6,401 nt of DNA from Aquificaceae bacterium (GTDB lineage Bacteria; Aquificota; Aquificia; Aquificales; Aquificaceae): NCBI GenBank assembly GCA_015490105.1, contig WFYK01000047.1, forward strand, positions 1 to 6,401, written 5' to 3'. Shown here piece after piece: positions 1 through 5,795 of the stretch (position 1 is the stretch's first letter; each line of letters starts with the position of its first letter). The notes beneath the pieces are model-generated. The model saw only the letters and a program-made list of their open reading frames with translations, did no database searches and was not told where the DNA came from. Made by a program: the position numbers and the translations under genes.

Positions 1-1
1 A

Positions 2-394
2 GTGATAACTGCGGACTTCGTAAAGCTGAGGCTTTTCGACAGGATCTTCTTCGAAGACGGAAGCTATACCCTAACACCCAAGGCAAAGGAAGCCTTAAAC
101 AAGATCGCGGAAGTCCTAAAAGAACTCCCGCCTAACGCTTTCGTAAGGGTGGAAGGACACGTAAGCCCTATAGTGGAGATAAAGGATCCCGTTGTTAGGG
201 ATAAGTGGGAACTTTCCCTTAGGAGGGCTACCGAAGTGGTCAGATATTTAGAGTCCCTCGGCGTGGATCCTAAAAGGCTTTCCGCTGCGGGTTTTGCAGA
301 CTTAAAACCCATCTATACTTGGAGACAGCCCATTCTTATGGAACGAAACAACAGGGTCGAAATATTCATAAGCCTGGCCAAAGTCAAGGAGTAA
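2..394 (+). CDS. MotB/OmpA-family C-terminal peptidoglycan-binding domain, 5' partial
   Basis: This is the C-terminal part of a cell-wall-anchoring protein; the reading frame is open to the window edge, so the GTG at position 2 is probably internal and the true start lies outside. About 130 residues are visible and form one OmpA-like domain: the strand-helix opening (IFFEDG near residues 15-20), RVEGH at about 49-53, WELSLRRATEVVRYL at about 69-83, a GVDPKRLSAAGFADLKPI segment, and a terminal NNRVEIFI. The WELSxxRA version is typical of MotB-type stator proteins, in which an N-terminal membrane helix and plug precede this domain; that half is not visible, so motB is inferred and a general OmpA/Pal-like protein remains possible. 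The usual HTD after EG is replaced by HVS. The stop codon overlaps the convergent cytochrome gene by 11 bases. Confidence 0.85.
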   Translation: MITADFVKLRLFDRIFFEDGSYTLTPKAKEALNKIAEVLKELPPNAFVRVEGHVSPIVEIKDPVVRDKWELSLRRATEVVRYLESLGVDPKRLSAAGFADLKPIYTWRQPILMERNNRVEIFISLAKVKE

Positions 395-1286
395 GTTCTT
401 TCCTAAGTATTAAGTCTCTCTCTTTAGCCCAAGCGAGCTTTCTATGGATCTCTACTTGAACCTTATCTATATGTTCGAAGGGTAAGGTTATAACGAAGGG
501 TCTGCCGTATACGAGAGCATTCTTTCTCTGAGGTGAGAGGATCCTTCGGATAGTTTTTACCTTCCCATCCTTAGAGGTAGCTTTGACGACCAGATAGAAT
601 TTGGGCTCCCCTTGGTCTGCTGTAGGAAGGTTGTGGGGAACACCTACGTTGGTAATTAGGAGTTTTTTGCCCTCTATCTTTATTTGAATGTCATCGGGCT
701 TTGCCTTTAGAGAAGGAAACTCGTGGGAAGTTCTGGGCTTTGCAAGGTGAAAGAGGTGGAAGGGGAACTTTTGAATTAGGTCCTTCTTTCCTAAGCTGGG
801 CATATGGCAAGACTGACAGCTTTTTTGAACCTTAGTAAGTTTCCACTCTTTGTAGGTTTCTTGGTGACACCCCGCACAGAAGTTGGATTTGAGATAGTTC
901 AAATCCTGTATTGAAGGGTGGGGAGGGGACCAAACCTTGAGGGGGCCGTGCATGGCCATAGTCTCTTCCTTGAAGTGGCAGGCTACACAGCTTACCCCGT
1001 CCCTTCTAAACTCTACCCTAAGAACGGGCTTTTTGTCCGGATCTACCTGATGGGGAGCGTGGCAAGAGAGACATTTAGTTTTAGAGTAGTTCTCCGTTTC
1101 GAATTTAAAGTGCTCACTTACCCAAGCCTTAGCGTGCCTGCTCTTTAACCATTCCTTGTATATGTCCGCGTGGCAATCCGCACACCTTTTAGCTTGAGGT
1201 CTCTGCAGTAGATCTTCCTCGATAAATACCTCATCAAACTTCTGACAGGAAGCCAAAAGCAAAAGCAAAAGAAGAAAACCTATCAC
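384..1286 (-). CDS. Pentaheme c-type cytochrome lipoprotein (cytochrome c554-like)
   Basis: This is a predicted lipid-anchored periplasmic or surface multiheme cytochrome of 300 residues. Five CxxCH heme-attachment motifs lie at about residues 35-39, 72-76, 100-104, 137-141 and 157-161. The sequence around the first (CADCH, then YKEWLKSRHA) matches the pattern of cytochrome c554-like multiheme proteins, and the fourth repeats it (CAGCHQETYKEW). After the heme core, about 140 residues contain no heme site and include NVGVPHNLPT near 213-222, a pattern seen in C-terminal beta domains of multiheme cytochromes. The N-terminus is a poly-Leu stretch ending LASC, a lipobox with Cys14. The GTG start chosen here overlaps the upstream stop as GTGA. 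An alternative GTG at 1337 would add 17 residues rich in Arg, giving a more normal charged n-region but a 55-base overlap. Likely cotranscribed with the triheme cytochrome. Redox partner and substrate are unknown. Confidence 0.88.
   Translation of the reverse strand: MIGFLLLLLLLASCQKFDEVFIEEDLLQRPQAKRCADCHADIYKEWLKSRHAKAWVSEHFKFETENYSKTKCLSCHAPHQVDPDKKPVLRVEFRRDGVSCVACHFKEETMAMHGPLKVWSPPHPSIQDLNYLKSNFCAGCHQETYKEWKLTKVQKSCQSCHMPSLGKKDLIQKFPFHLFHLAKPRTSHEFPSLKAKPDDIQIKIEGKKLLITNVGVPHNLPTADQGEPKFYLVVKATSKDGKVKTIRRILSPQRKNALVYGRPFVITLPFEHIDKVQVEIHRKLAWAKERDLILRKELTP
1254..1271 (-). repeat. Three tandem hexamers in a signal-peptide coding stretch
   Basis: The hexamer CAAAAG (CTTTTG on the coding strand) occurs three times in tandem and encodes Leu-Leu pairs in the hydrophobic core of the pentaheme cytochrome signal peptide. 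Gain or loss of a unit would keep the reading frame and only change the length of the hydrophobic core. It may simply reflect Leu codon preference. Confidence 0.6.
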
Positions 1287-2104
1287 CTTGAAAATGCTTC
1301 GCGAACCATAGCGGGAGCGAGGTGAACGTTGTGGCACTTAGCACAGCTGATAGTAACTTGACCGAGAGCTTGGAAAACTTCCTCTTTCTTTGGTGTTTCC
1401 GACAGCAGTTTTTCGAGTTTAGCAAGGCCCTCCTCAAAGTTCTTTCCGAGAATAACCTCCTCGGAGAGTTTGTTCGTATGGCACTTAGAACACATAGCCC
1501 TCAAACCCCTCGCTCTTTCTATGAAGTTCATACCCTCCTCTTGAGCCCTGTCCAAGTCCCCTTGGGAGAGAAAGACCTTCAGAGCCTTCAGGGAGTTTGT
1601 CATAACCTTCATATATTTGCCCGTTTCATATTCCATGAAGTCTATAGGATCTTCAAGCTTCACCTTGTCAAAGCTGGGAAAGTGGTAGTAAAGCTTCACC
1701 ACCAGCTCGTTGTCTCTGTGGCACTTCGCACAGGTCTGACCGAGGTTTCTTGAAGCTTTGATCACCTTATCCGTATCCTTTGACTTCACCGCGTTCACGA
1801 GAGCATCAGCGAGTTCAGGTTTGAAGTAGTTTTTCCACTCAGGAACCATCTTTGAAGTTTTCACATAGATCTCTTTTAACTTCTGGGCCCACATGAGGGC
1901 CTTTTCCCAGTTGCCCTCGTTTATATTGGCGTTTATGCCGTAAAAGGCTGTGCTCATCGCGTGCATGTTGGAGAGGAACTCAAATTTGGTGGAAGCGGGC
2001 GGATAATATTTATCCAAAGAGGAAGGGGGTTTTTTCAGAACTATTTTCTCCTCCGCAAAGACCAAGCCCGCACTCAAAACAAAAAAGCTCAAGAATTTTC
2101 TCAT
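1283..2104 (-). CDS. Secreted triheme c-type cytochrome with two helical modules
   Basis: This is a predicted periplasmic cytochrome c of 273 residues. It opens with a signal peptide (MRKFLSFF... ending VFA, cleavage expected near residue 17). Three CxxCH sites follow at about residues 125-129 (CAKCH), 205-209 (CSKCH) and 254-258 (CAKCH). The rest is strongly helical and free of Gly/Pro, and reads as two modules of roughly 100 residues, each ending in a heme site; this resembles the four-helix cytochrome c'/c556 plan, in which CxxCH lies in the last helix. The second module carries an additional CxxCH about 50 residues before its last one. The ATG at 2104 is preferred over a TTG five codons upstream because a strong ribosome binding site precedes it and the signal peptide starts there. 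Its stop overlaps the pentaheme cytochrome start. Module and family assignment is inferred from pattern, and function is unknown. Confidence 0.87.
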   Translation of the reverse strand: MRKFLSFFVLSAGLVFAEEKIVLKKPPSSLDKYYPPASTKFEFLSNMHAMSTAFYGINANINEGNWEKALMWAQKLKEIYVKTSKMVPEWKNYFKPELADALVNAVKSKDTDKVIKASRNLGQTCAKCHRDNELVVKLYYHFPSFDKVKLEDPIDFMEYETGKYMKVMTNSLKALKVFLSQGDLDRAQEEGMNFIERARGLRAMCSKCHTNKLSEEVILGKNFEEGLAKLEKLLSETPKKEEVFQALGQVTISCAKCHNVHLAPAMVREAFSR

Positions 2105-2110
2105 CTTCCA

Positions 2111-2117
2111 CCCTCCC
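2111..2117 (-). promoter_or_regulatory. Ribosome binding site of the triheme cytochrome
   Basis: The coding strand reads GGGAGGG, six bases before the ATG at 2104. It is the clearest Shine-Dalgarno sequence in the window and decides the start: a TTG five codons upstream would lie within or before it and would have no such site. Confidence 0.7.
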
Positions 2118-2136
2118 AACAGGCTTGCTATCCCTA

Positions 2137-2164
2137 AATATAGATCTTAAAGCTATCCCTTCAA
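2137..2164 (-). promoter_or_regulatory. Candidate sigma-70 type promoter for the cytochrome pair
   Basis: On the minus strand TTGAAG (2164-2159, four of six match to TTGACA) is followed after 16 bases by TATATT (2142-2137, five of six match to TATAAT). Transcription would start about 25 bases upstream of the triheme cytochrome ATG, leaving room for its ribosome binding site. The -35 element overlaps the last codons of hemG, so the cytochromes could be transcribed both from here and by read-through from hemG. This is based on motif match only. Confidence 0.4.
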
Positions 2165-3457
2165 GAAAGACTCAACCCTCTCAGCTACCTCCTTTGAGCT
2201 CTTCACACAGTCCGCAAGGGAAACTCCGTGCAGGTAGTTGCCCGTTAAGAACAGACCTTTATGTATGTCTTCCATCTCGCGAGCCAGATCCAAAAACTTT
2301 CCGTGTCCCACTTTGTATTGGGGTATCGCCTTCTTCCAGAGGGTAACACGAAGGATTTGAGCTTCGGTTTTAAGAATTTCCTCCACCTCTTTTTTAGCAA
2401 TTTGGCCTAAGGTTTCTTGATCTTCTTCTACGATCCCTCTGTCCGTAGCCCCGCCCATGTAAACGGTTATCAGATCCTTGTCTTGAGGAGCTACGTGTGG
2501 AAAGATAACTGATGAAAAAAGGGCTCCTAAGATCCTTTTACCCTCTCCTCTCGGCACCAAGAAACCGAACCCCTTAGGGATCGAACCCTTCTTTACAGAG
2601 AGGTGCACCACCGCAACGGGAACATAATCTATCTTGTCAAACTCCAAAGAAGCACTCCAAGAAAGATCCTTAAGGAGGTAAGAAGAGGTGTAGGCGGGCG
2701 AAGCTACCACAACTACCCTTGACTCTACCTTTCCTCTCCTCGTGTCGAGTATAAACTTCTCATCCTTTTTCCTTATCCTCAGAACCACGTTTTCTAAAGA
2801 AACCTCTACCTCTCGCGTGAGTCTGTCTATCAAATCCTTCAGCCCACCTTCGAAGGATATTATCTTTCCCTTCGGGCCCAAACTTCTCTTCTTGATCGCA
2901 CCCTTTATGAGGCTTCCGTATTCCTTTTCAAGTTGGTAAATCTTGGGGGTTGCATACTTTACGGATAGTTCCTCCGGATCACCCGCGTATACGCCGGAGA
3001 TAAAAGGCCCGACAACATACCTTAAAAACTCCTCCCCGAGCCTTCTTCTAACGAATTGAGCTACACTCTCTTCCTCTCTTTCCGAAGGCGGAACCCAAGG
3101 TTCTTTCAAAACTTTTAGCTTTCCTTTCAGAGAGAGAAGAGGAGAGGTTATAAAGCTAAAGGGTCCCTTCGGCAGTGGGATTAACTTTCCTTTTTTGTAA
3201 ATAAACCTTTCCTTTGCGTGAGGGGTTGCCTCAATAGGTTTCAAGTTCAGTTCCCGCAAAAGTTCCTCTAAAGCTTCGTTCGTTAAAACCGTTTGAGGGC
3301 CGATCTCAAGAAGAAAATCCCCTTCCCTTTCAGTCTTTACAGTTCCTCCCGGTGTATCGTCCTTTTCGAAAACTGTTACCTCTACGCCCCTTTTCTTTAG
3401 CCAGTAGGCTACCGTCAGTCCGGATATGCCCGAACCTACCACGACCGCTTCCTTCAT
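2153..3457 (-). CDS. hemG: Oxygen-dependent-type (FAD) protoporphyrinogen oxidase
   Basis: This flavoenzyme oxidises protoporphyrinogen IX to protoporphyrin IX, the penultimate step of the classical heme pathway, and is usually membrane-associated. The 434-residue protein has the family layout: an N-terminal Rossmann FAD-binding motif GSGISG (residues 8-13) with the ribose-binding Glu31 and GG at 37-38; the EIGPQTV segment (51-57); the family-typical VVGPFISGVYAGDPEELS block (about 148-165); and a C-terminal FAD-contact block, GNYLHGVSLADCV, about 30 residues from the end. Length is close to normal for the HemY-type enzyme, also called hemY in Gram-positives. Some homologues act on coproporphyrinogen III instead, which sequence alone does not exclude. 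No clear ribosome binding site precedes the ATG. It lies 48 bases after the TIM-barrel lipoprotein gene and 48 before the triheme cytochrome, both on the same strand, so it may be part of one transcript feeding heme to the cytochromes. Confidence 0.95.
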   Translation of the reverse strand: MKEAVVVGSGISGLTVAYWLKKRGVEVTVFEKDDTPGGTVKTEREGDFLLEIGPQTVLTNEALEELLRELNLKPIEATPHAKERFIYKKGKLIPLPKGPFSFITSPLLSLKGKLKVLKEPWVPPSEREEESVAQFVRRRLGEEFLRYVVGPFISGVYAGDPEELSVKYATPKIYQLEKEYGSLIKGAIKKRSLGPKGKIISFEGGLKDLIDRLTREVEVSLENVVLRIRKKDEKFILDTRRGKVESRVVVVASPAYTSSYLLKDLSWSASLEFDKIDYVPVAVVHLSVKKGSIPKGFGFLVPRGEGKRILGALFSSVIFPHVAPQDKDLITVYMGGATDRGIVEEDQETLGQIAKKEVEEILKTEAQILRVTLWKKAIPQYKVGHGKFLDLAREMEDIHKGLFLTGNYLHGVSLADCVKSSKEVAERVESFLKG

Positions 3458-3502
3458 GACAACTTAGCTTTTACCACACTTGCATAGATATTTTTATGAC
3501 AT

Positions 3503-3527
3503 TAGCTAAAGGAGAGCTCCTAAGCTA
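3503..3527. other. Imperfect inverted repeat at the end of the lipoprotein gene
   Basis: TAGCTAAAGGAG is followed by CTCCTAAGCTA, forming an imperfect stem with an asymmetric internal mismatch and a very short loop. It spans the stop codon of the lipoprotein gene, upstream of hemG. No U-tract follows in either direction, so it is not a convincing intrinsic terminator; it could be a transcript-stability hairpin or chance. Confidence 0.25.
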
Positions 3528-4438
3528 TGTAGAACAAAGCCCTCAACACCTTCACATCGCACAGATTTAAGATCACCTGCTTTTTCCTTTGGAAAGACAA
3601 GATCTTTTCCCTTTACTGTATACTTTCCTACGAGTCTGAGACCCCTTCTTTCTACCTTGTAGACGAAGTGCCTCTCATCTTTAAGTGGGAAGAGTTCAAG
3701 GCCTATCAAAACAGGTTTTCTGAAACGCCTACCCATAGAAATTTCCTCAAAGCTTAGCTTGATAGCTTCCCTCAGATCTCGCCTGTAAGCCATAACAACC
3801 ACTTCGTCCGCAATACGGAATATATACTCAAGGAGGGGCTTATCCTTCAGGTAAAACTTGTCAAACCAAAAGGGTATTACCACGGAAAATTTCTTTCCTT
3901 TAAGATTTTGCTTTATCCTTTTAAGGAGCTTAACGTAGTCCTTCAAGATCTTTTCCCTTTTAAGGTTGAAGTCCTTTCGCAGGTAAGGTTCTATATCCAC
4001 CTGAAAGCCATCCGCGGGGAGGCCGTTTATAAAAGAGATTGGGAAATTTATCTTTACATCCCGTGCACCATCGAGAAGGTAAACCTCAAGGCCGAGGCTT
4101 TTCAAATACTTCAAGGTTTTAGGGTCCATATCCTTTCTTACTTGAAGATAGATCCTGGTTATGCCAAGCTCGTTAACAAGAACCTTAAACCTCGGATCTT
4201 CTACCAAGTGAGGTCTCCAAACCCAAAGGGCAACTAAAGAACTACCACGGGAACACTTGGGCACTCTCTTAGGAGGCTCTTTGGGTTTTTCAGCTTTTAA
4301 AGGGTTTTCCTTGTAATAGCTAAGGCTCAGATCGCCGTCTACTATAGCTACGTCTATGTAATTTATGCCTTCAAGTTTTTGAGCAGGCTTAGGTGCGCAG
4401 GAGAAAATGATCAGAAGAAAGAAAAGGATCACTATCAT
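3506..4438 (-). CDS. Lipoprotein with GH18-like TIM-barrel domain
   Basis: This is a predicted exported lipoprotein of 310 residues; substrate unknown. The first 14 residues form a hydrophobic signal ending FSC, a lipobox with Cys14. A linker of about 45 residues, rich in Lys/Pro/Glu, leads to a globular domain from about 65 to the end whose alternating strands and helices suggest a (beta/alpha)8 barrel. DGFQVDIE (143-150) aligns with the glycoside hydrolase family 18 strand-4 signature DGxDxDxE, with the catalytic Glu150 and the preceding Asp148 kept but the middle Asp replaced by Gln. VVMAYRRD (about 214-220) fits the GH18 strand carrying Met-x-Tyr, and GVEGFVLHS near the end resembles the last barrel strand. 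A good ribosome binding site (GGGAG, 4450-4446) lies inside the upstream phosphatase gene, and the start overlaps that gene's stop as ATGA, so the pair is translationally coupled. Hydrolase activity is inferred; a non-catalytic sugar-binding role is possible. Confidence 0.75.
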   Translation of the reverse strand: MIVILFFLLIIFSCAPKPAQKLEGINYIDVAIVDGDLSLSYYKENPLKAEKPKEPPKRVPKCSRGSSLVALWVWRPHLVEDPRFKVLVNELGITRIYLQVRKDMDPKTLKYLKSLGLEVYLLDGARDVKINFPISFINGLPADGFQVDIEPYLRKDFNLKREKILKDYVKLLKRIKQNLKGKKFSVVIPFWFDKFYLKDKPLLEYIFRIADEVVVMAYRRDLREAIKLSFEEISMGRRFRKPVLIGLELFPLKDERHFVYKVERRGLRLVGKYTVKGKDLVFPKEKAGDLKSVRCEGVEGFVLHSLGALL

Positions 4439-4914
4439 TTCACAACTCCCAGCAAATTCTTAGCTACAAATTCTACCCTGTGGCGTCCAAGGTAGCAGTG
4501 TATGTATATCTTTTCGTTTTTGTGTTTCTGGATTATTTCCCTTATGCGTGTTATAGCTCTGTAGTTTTCAGGAGATTCGAGGTTTATAAAAGACAAAGGG
4601 ACGTTGTAAAAGGTTACTCCGAGGCTATCTAAAATTTCCCTCTCTTTCCTTATAAGATCCTTTTCAAAGGGAAGCGAAGGGTTCAAAAGAGAGATAAACA
4701 CGGTTACCTTTTTGACTTTTACCAGCTTTTCAAAATCCCTGTCTCTCGGATAGGGACCTATTATTATGTTTTCCGTTACTAAGCGTGCGTTTCCTTGAAT
4801 TAGTCTCAGGGGGAACAGATAAGGTTCTATGTAGCTAAAGTAGGAGGCTCCGAGCGAAAGAAAGTATCCGATAAGAACCACGAGGAAAATGCCTCTGAGG
4901 ATTTTTCCTGCCAT
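4435..4914 (-). CDS. Membrane-anchored dual-specificity-type phosphatase (CX5R)
   Basis: This 159-residue protein has one N-terminal hydrophobic segment (about residues 7-27), after which the rest is probably outside the cytoplasmic membrane, followed by a small cysteine-phosphatase domain. ENIIIGPYP (about 48-56) matches the entry motif of bacterial Siw14/DSP-like phosphatases, then a strand, KVTVFISLL, an amphipathic helix, and the active-site loop HCYLGRHR (139-146) giving the CX5R signature with nucleophile Cys140 and Arg146. Two features are odd: the residue after Arg is Val instead of Ser/Thr, and only 13 residues follow the Arg, so the usual C-terminal helices are missing. The substrate (phosphoprotein, sugar phosphate or inositol phosphate) is unknown. 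It overlaps the TIM-barrel lipoprotein gene by four bases. No clear ribosome binding site precedes the ATG. A catalytically weak or inactive member remains possible. Confidence 0.78.
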   Translation of the reverse strand: MAGKILRGIFLVVLIGYFLSLGASYFSYIEPYLFPLRLIQGNARLVTENIIIGPYPRDRDFEKLVKVKKVTVFISLLNPSLPFEKDLIRKEREILDSLGVTFYNVPLSFINLESPENYRAITRIREIIQKHKNEKIYIHCYLGRHRVEFVAKNLLGVVK

Positions 4915-4961
4915 AATTTAAATTTTCATCGGATCCCTATCCAAAGGTTAAAATTTCCTGC
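4915..4961. promoter_or_regulatory. Divergent intergenic region with probable back-to-back promoters
   Basis: These 47 bases separate the starts of the phosphatase (-) and the phosphorylase (+) and must serve both unless a promoter lies inside a gene. Toward the phosphorylase, TAAAAT (4949-4954) resembles a -10 box and ends seven bases before the ATG; a poor TTTTCA (4923-4928) lies 20 bases upstream. Next to the phosphatase start is the perfect 10-base palindrome AATTTAAATT (4915-4924). Neither gene has a good Shine-Dalgarno sequence, which would fit leaderless or very short leaders. Individual boxes are weak. Confidence 0.35.
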
Positions 4962-5795
4962 ATGCTCGCGGTTATAGGAGGTAGCGGACTTTACAACTTG
5001 GAAGGGTTCAAGATAGAAAGGGAAGTCTTTTTTGAAACACCTTTCGGTCTTCCTTCTGCACCAGTAGTTATAGGTAAGGTGGGAGATCGGAGAGTCGCTT
5101 TTCTCGCAAGGCACGGACGGGATCATTCCTATCCTCCCCACAGGGTCCCCTACAGGGCTAACCTTTGGATCCTGTATAAACTCGGCTTCAAGAGGATCCT
5201 CGGTGTGTTCGCTGTAGGATCAATAAACAGAAATTACAAGCCGGGGGACTTCGTAGTGGTAGAGGACTTTATAAACTTCACTTCAGGTAGGGAAGATACT
5301 TACTACGAAGGCAAGTTCTCCCACTTTCCCGAAGGCGAAGGTGAGGTAGAGGACCTTCTTAGATCCAAGAGGGCGGTTCATGTAGATTTCTCCGAGCCCT
5401 ACTGTCCCCAGATAAGAGGTGCTTTAGTGGAGATTCTTGAAAACAAAGGATTTGCTTACCACACGGGAGCGGTTTATGCCTGCACCCAAGGGCCCCGTTT
5501 TGAAACGAAGGCGGAGATAAGAATGCTCGATAAACTGGGCTCTGATGTGGTGGGGATGACGGGTTATCCGGAGGTTGCTCTGGCCAGAGAGCTTACCCTT
5601 TGCTACGGAGCTCTGTGCGTGGTGGCAAACCCAGCTGCAGGCATAGCCTCTTACCCGCTAACCAGCGATGAAGTAATAGAGATGATGAAGGAAAAGGAGG
5701 AGAACATAAAGGAGATTATTTTAGACTTGGTCAAAAAACTTCCTGAAGAAAGGAGTTGCCCTTGCCCGAATGCACTCAAAGGTGCTCAAGTTTAA
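4962..5795 (+). CDS. mtnP: MTAP-family purine nucleoside phosphorylase, probable 6-oxopurine specificity
   Basis: This is a cytosolic nucleoside phosphorylase that splits a purine (or 5'-methylthio) nucleoside with phosphate into base and ribose-1-phosphate, for purine or methylthio-nucleoside salvage. The 277 residues cover the whole trimeric PNP/MTAP fold: GGSG phosphate loop (6-9), RHGRDHSYPPHRVPYRAN (50-67), TQGPRFET (175-182), and GMTGYPEVALARE (198-210). In human MTAP, Asp220 and Asp222 contact adenine; the aligned residues here are Asn223 and Ala225 (VANPAAG), the pattern of 6-oxopurine or methylthioinosine phosphorylases. The symbol therefore names the family, and MTA itself may not be the substrate. 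The C-terminal CPC (266-268) matches the CxC disulfide motif known in hyperthermophile MTAPs. The ATG is chosen because the phosphate loop must lie close to the N-terminus. The gene ends in a four-base convergent overlap with the kinase-like gene. Confidence 0.92.
   Translation: MLAVIGGSGLYNLEGFKIEREVFFETPFGLPSAPVVIGKVGDRRVAFLARHGRDHSYPPHRVPYRANLWILYKLGFKRILGVFAVGSINRNYKPGDFVVVEDFINFTSGREDTYYEGKFSHFPEGEGEVEDLLRSKRAVHVDFSEPYCPQIRGALVEILENKGFAYHTGAVYACTQGPRFETKAEIRMLDKLGSDVVGMTGYPEVALARELTLCYGALCVVANPAAGIASYPLTSDEVIEMMKEKEENIKEIILDLVKKLPEERSCPCPNALKGAQV

Noticed and set aside
918..1148. Open frame of 76 codons on the plus strand
   Set aside because: It is antisense to the pentaheme cytochrome core and lacks any domain; other short antisense frames (64-312, 2125-2346, 2742-2939, 5805-6014) were rejected for the same reason.
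1322..1753. Open frame of 143 codons on the plus strand
   Set aside because: It lies wholly antisense to the triheme cytochrome, whose signal peptide and three CxxCH motifs are convincing; the antisense protein shows no family motif.
3503..3527. Inverted repeat as an intrinsic terminator before hemG
   Set aside because: The stem is imperfect, the loop too short, and no U-tract follows on either strand; kept only as a low-confidence inverted repeat.
3464..3527. Repeated TTAGCT / TAGCTTA words around the hemG upstream gap as operator sites
   Set aside because: Spacing and orientation are irregular and the words are short; similar words occur near the hemG end (around 2150), so chance is sufficient.
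3908..4237. Open frame of 109 codons on the plus strand
   Set aside because: It is antisense to the TIM-barrel lipoprotein and shows no recognisable domain.
4904..4961. Direct repeat TTTCCTGC near both divergent start codons
   Set aside because: Eight bases 50 apart; one copy is inside the phosphatase coding sequence, so it is not persuasive as a regulatory site.
4926..5141. Open frame of 71 codons on the minus strand over the phosphorylase start
   Set aside because: It is a shadow of the well-supported phosphorylase and shows no motifs.
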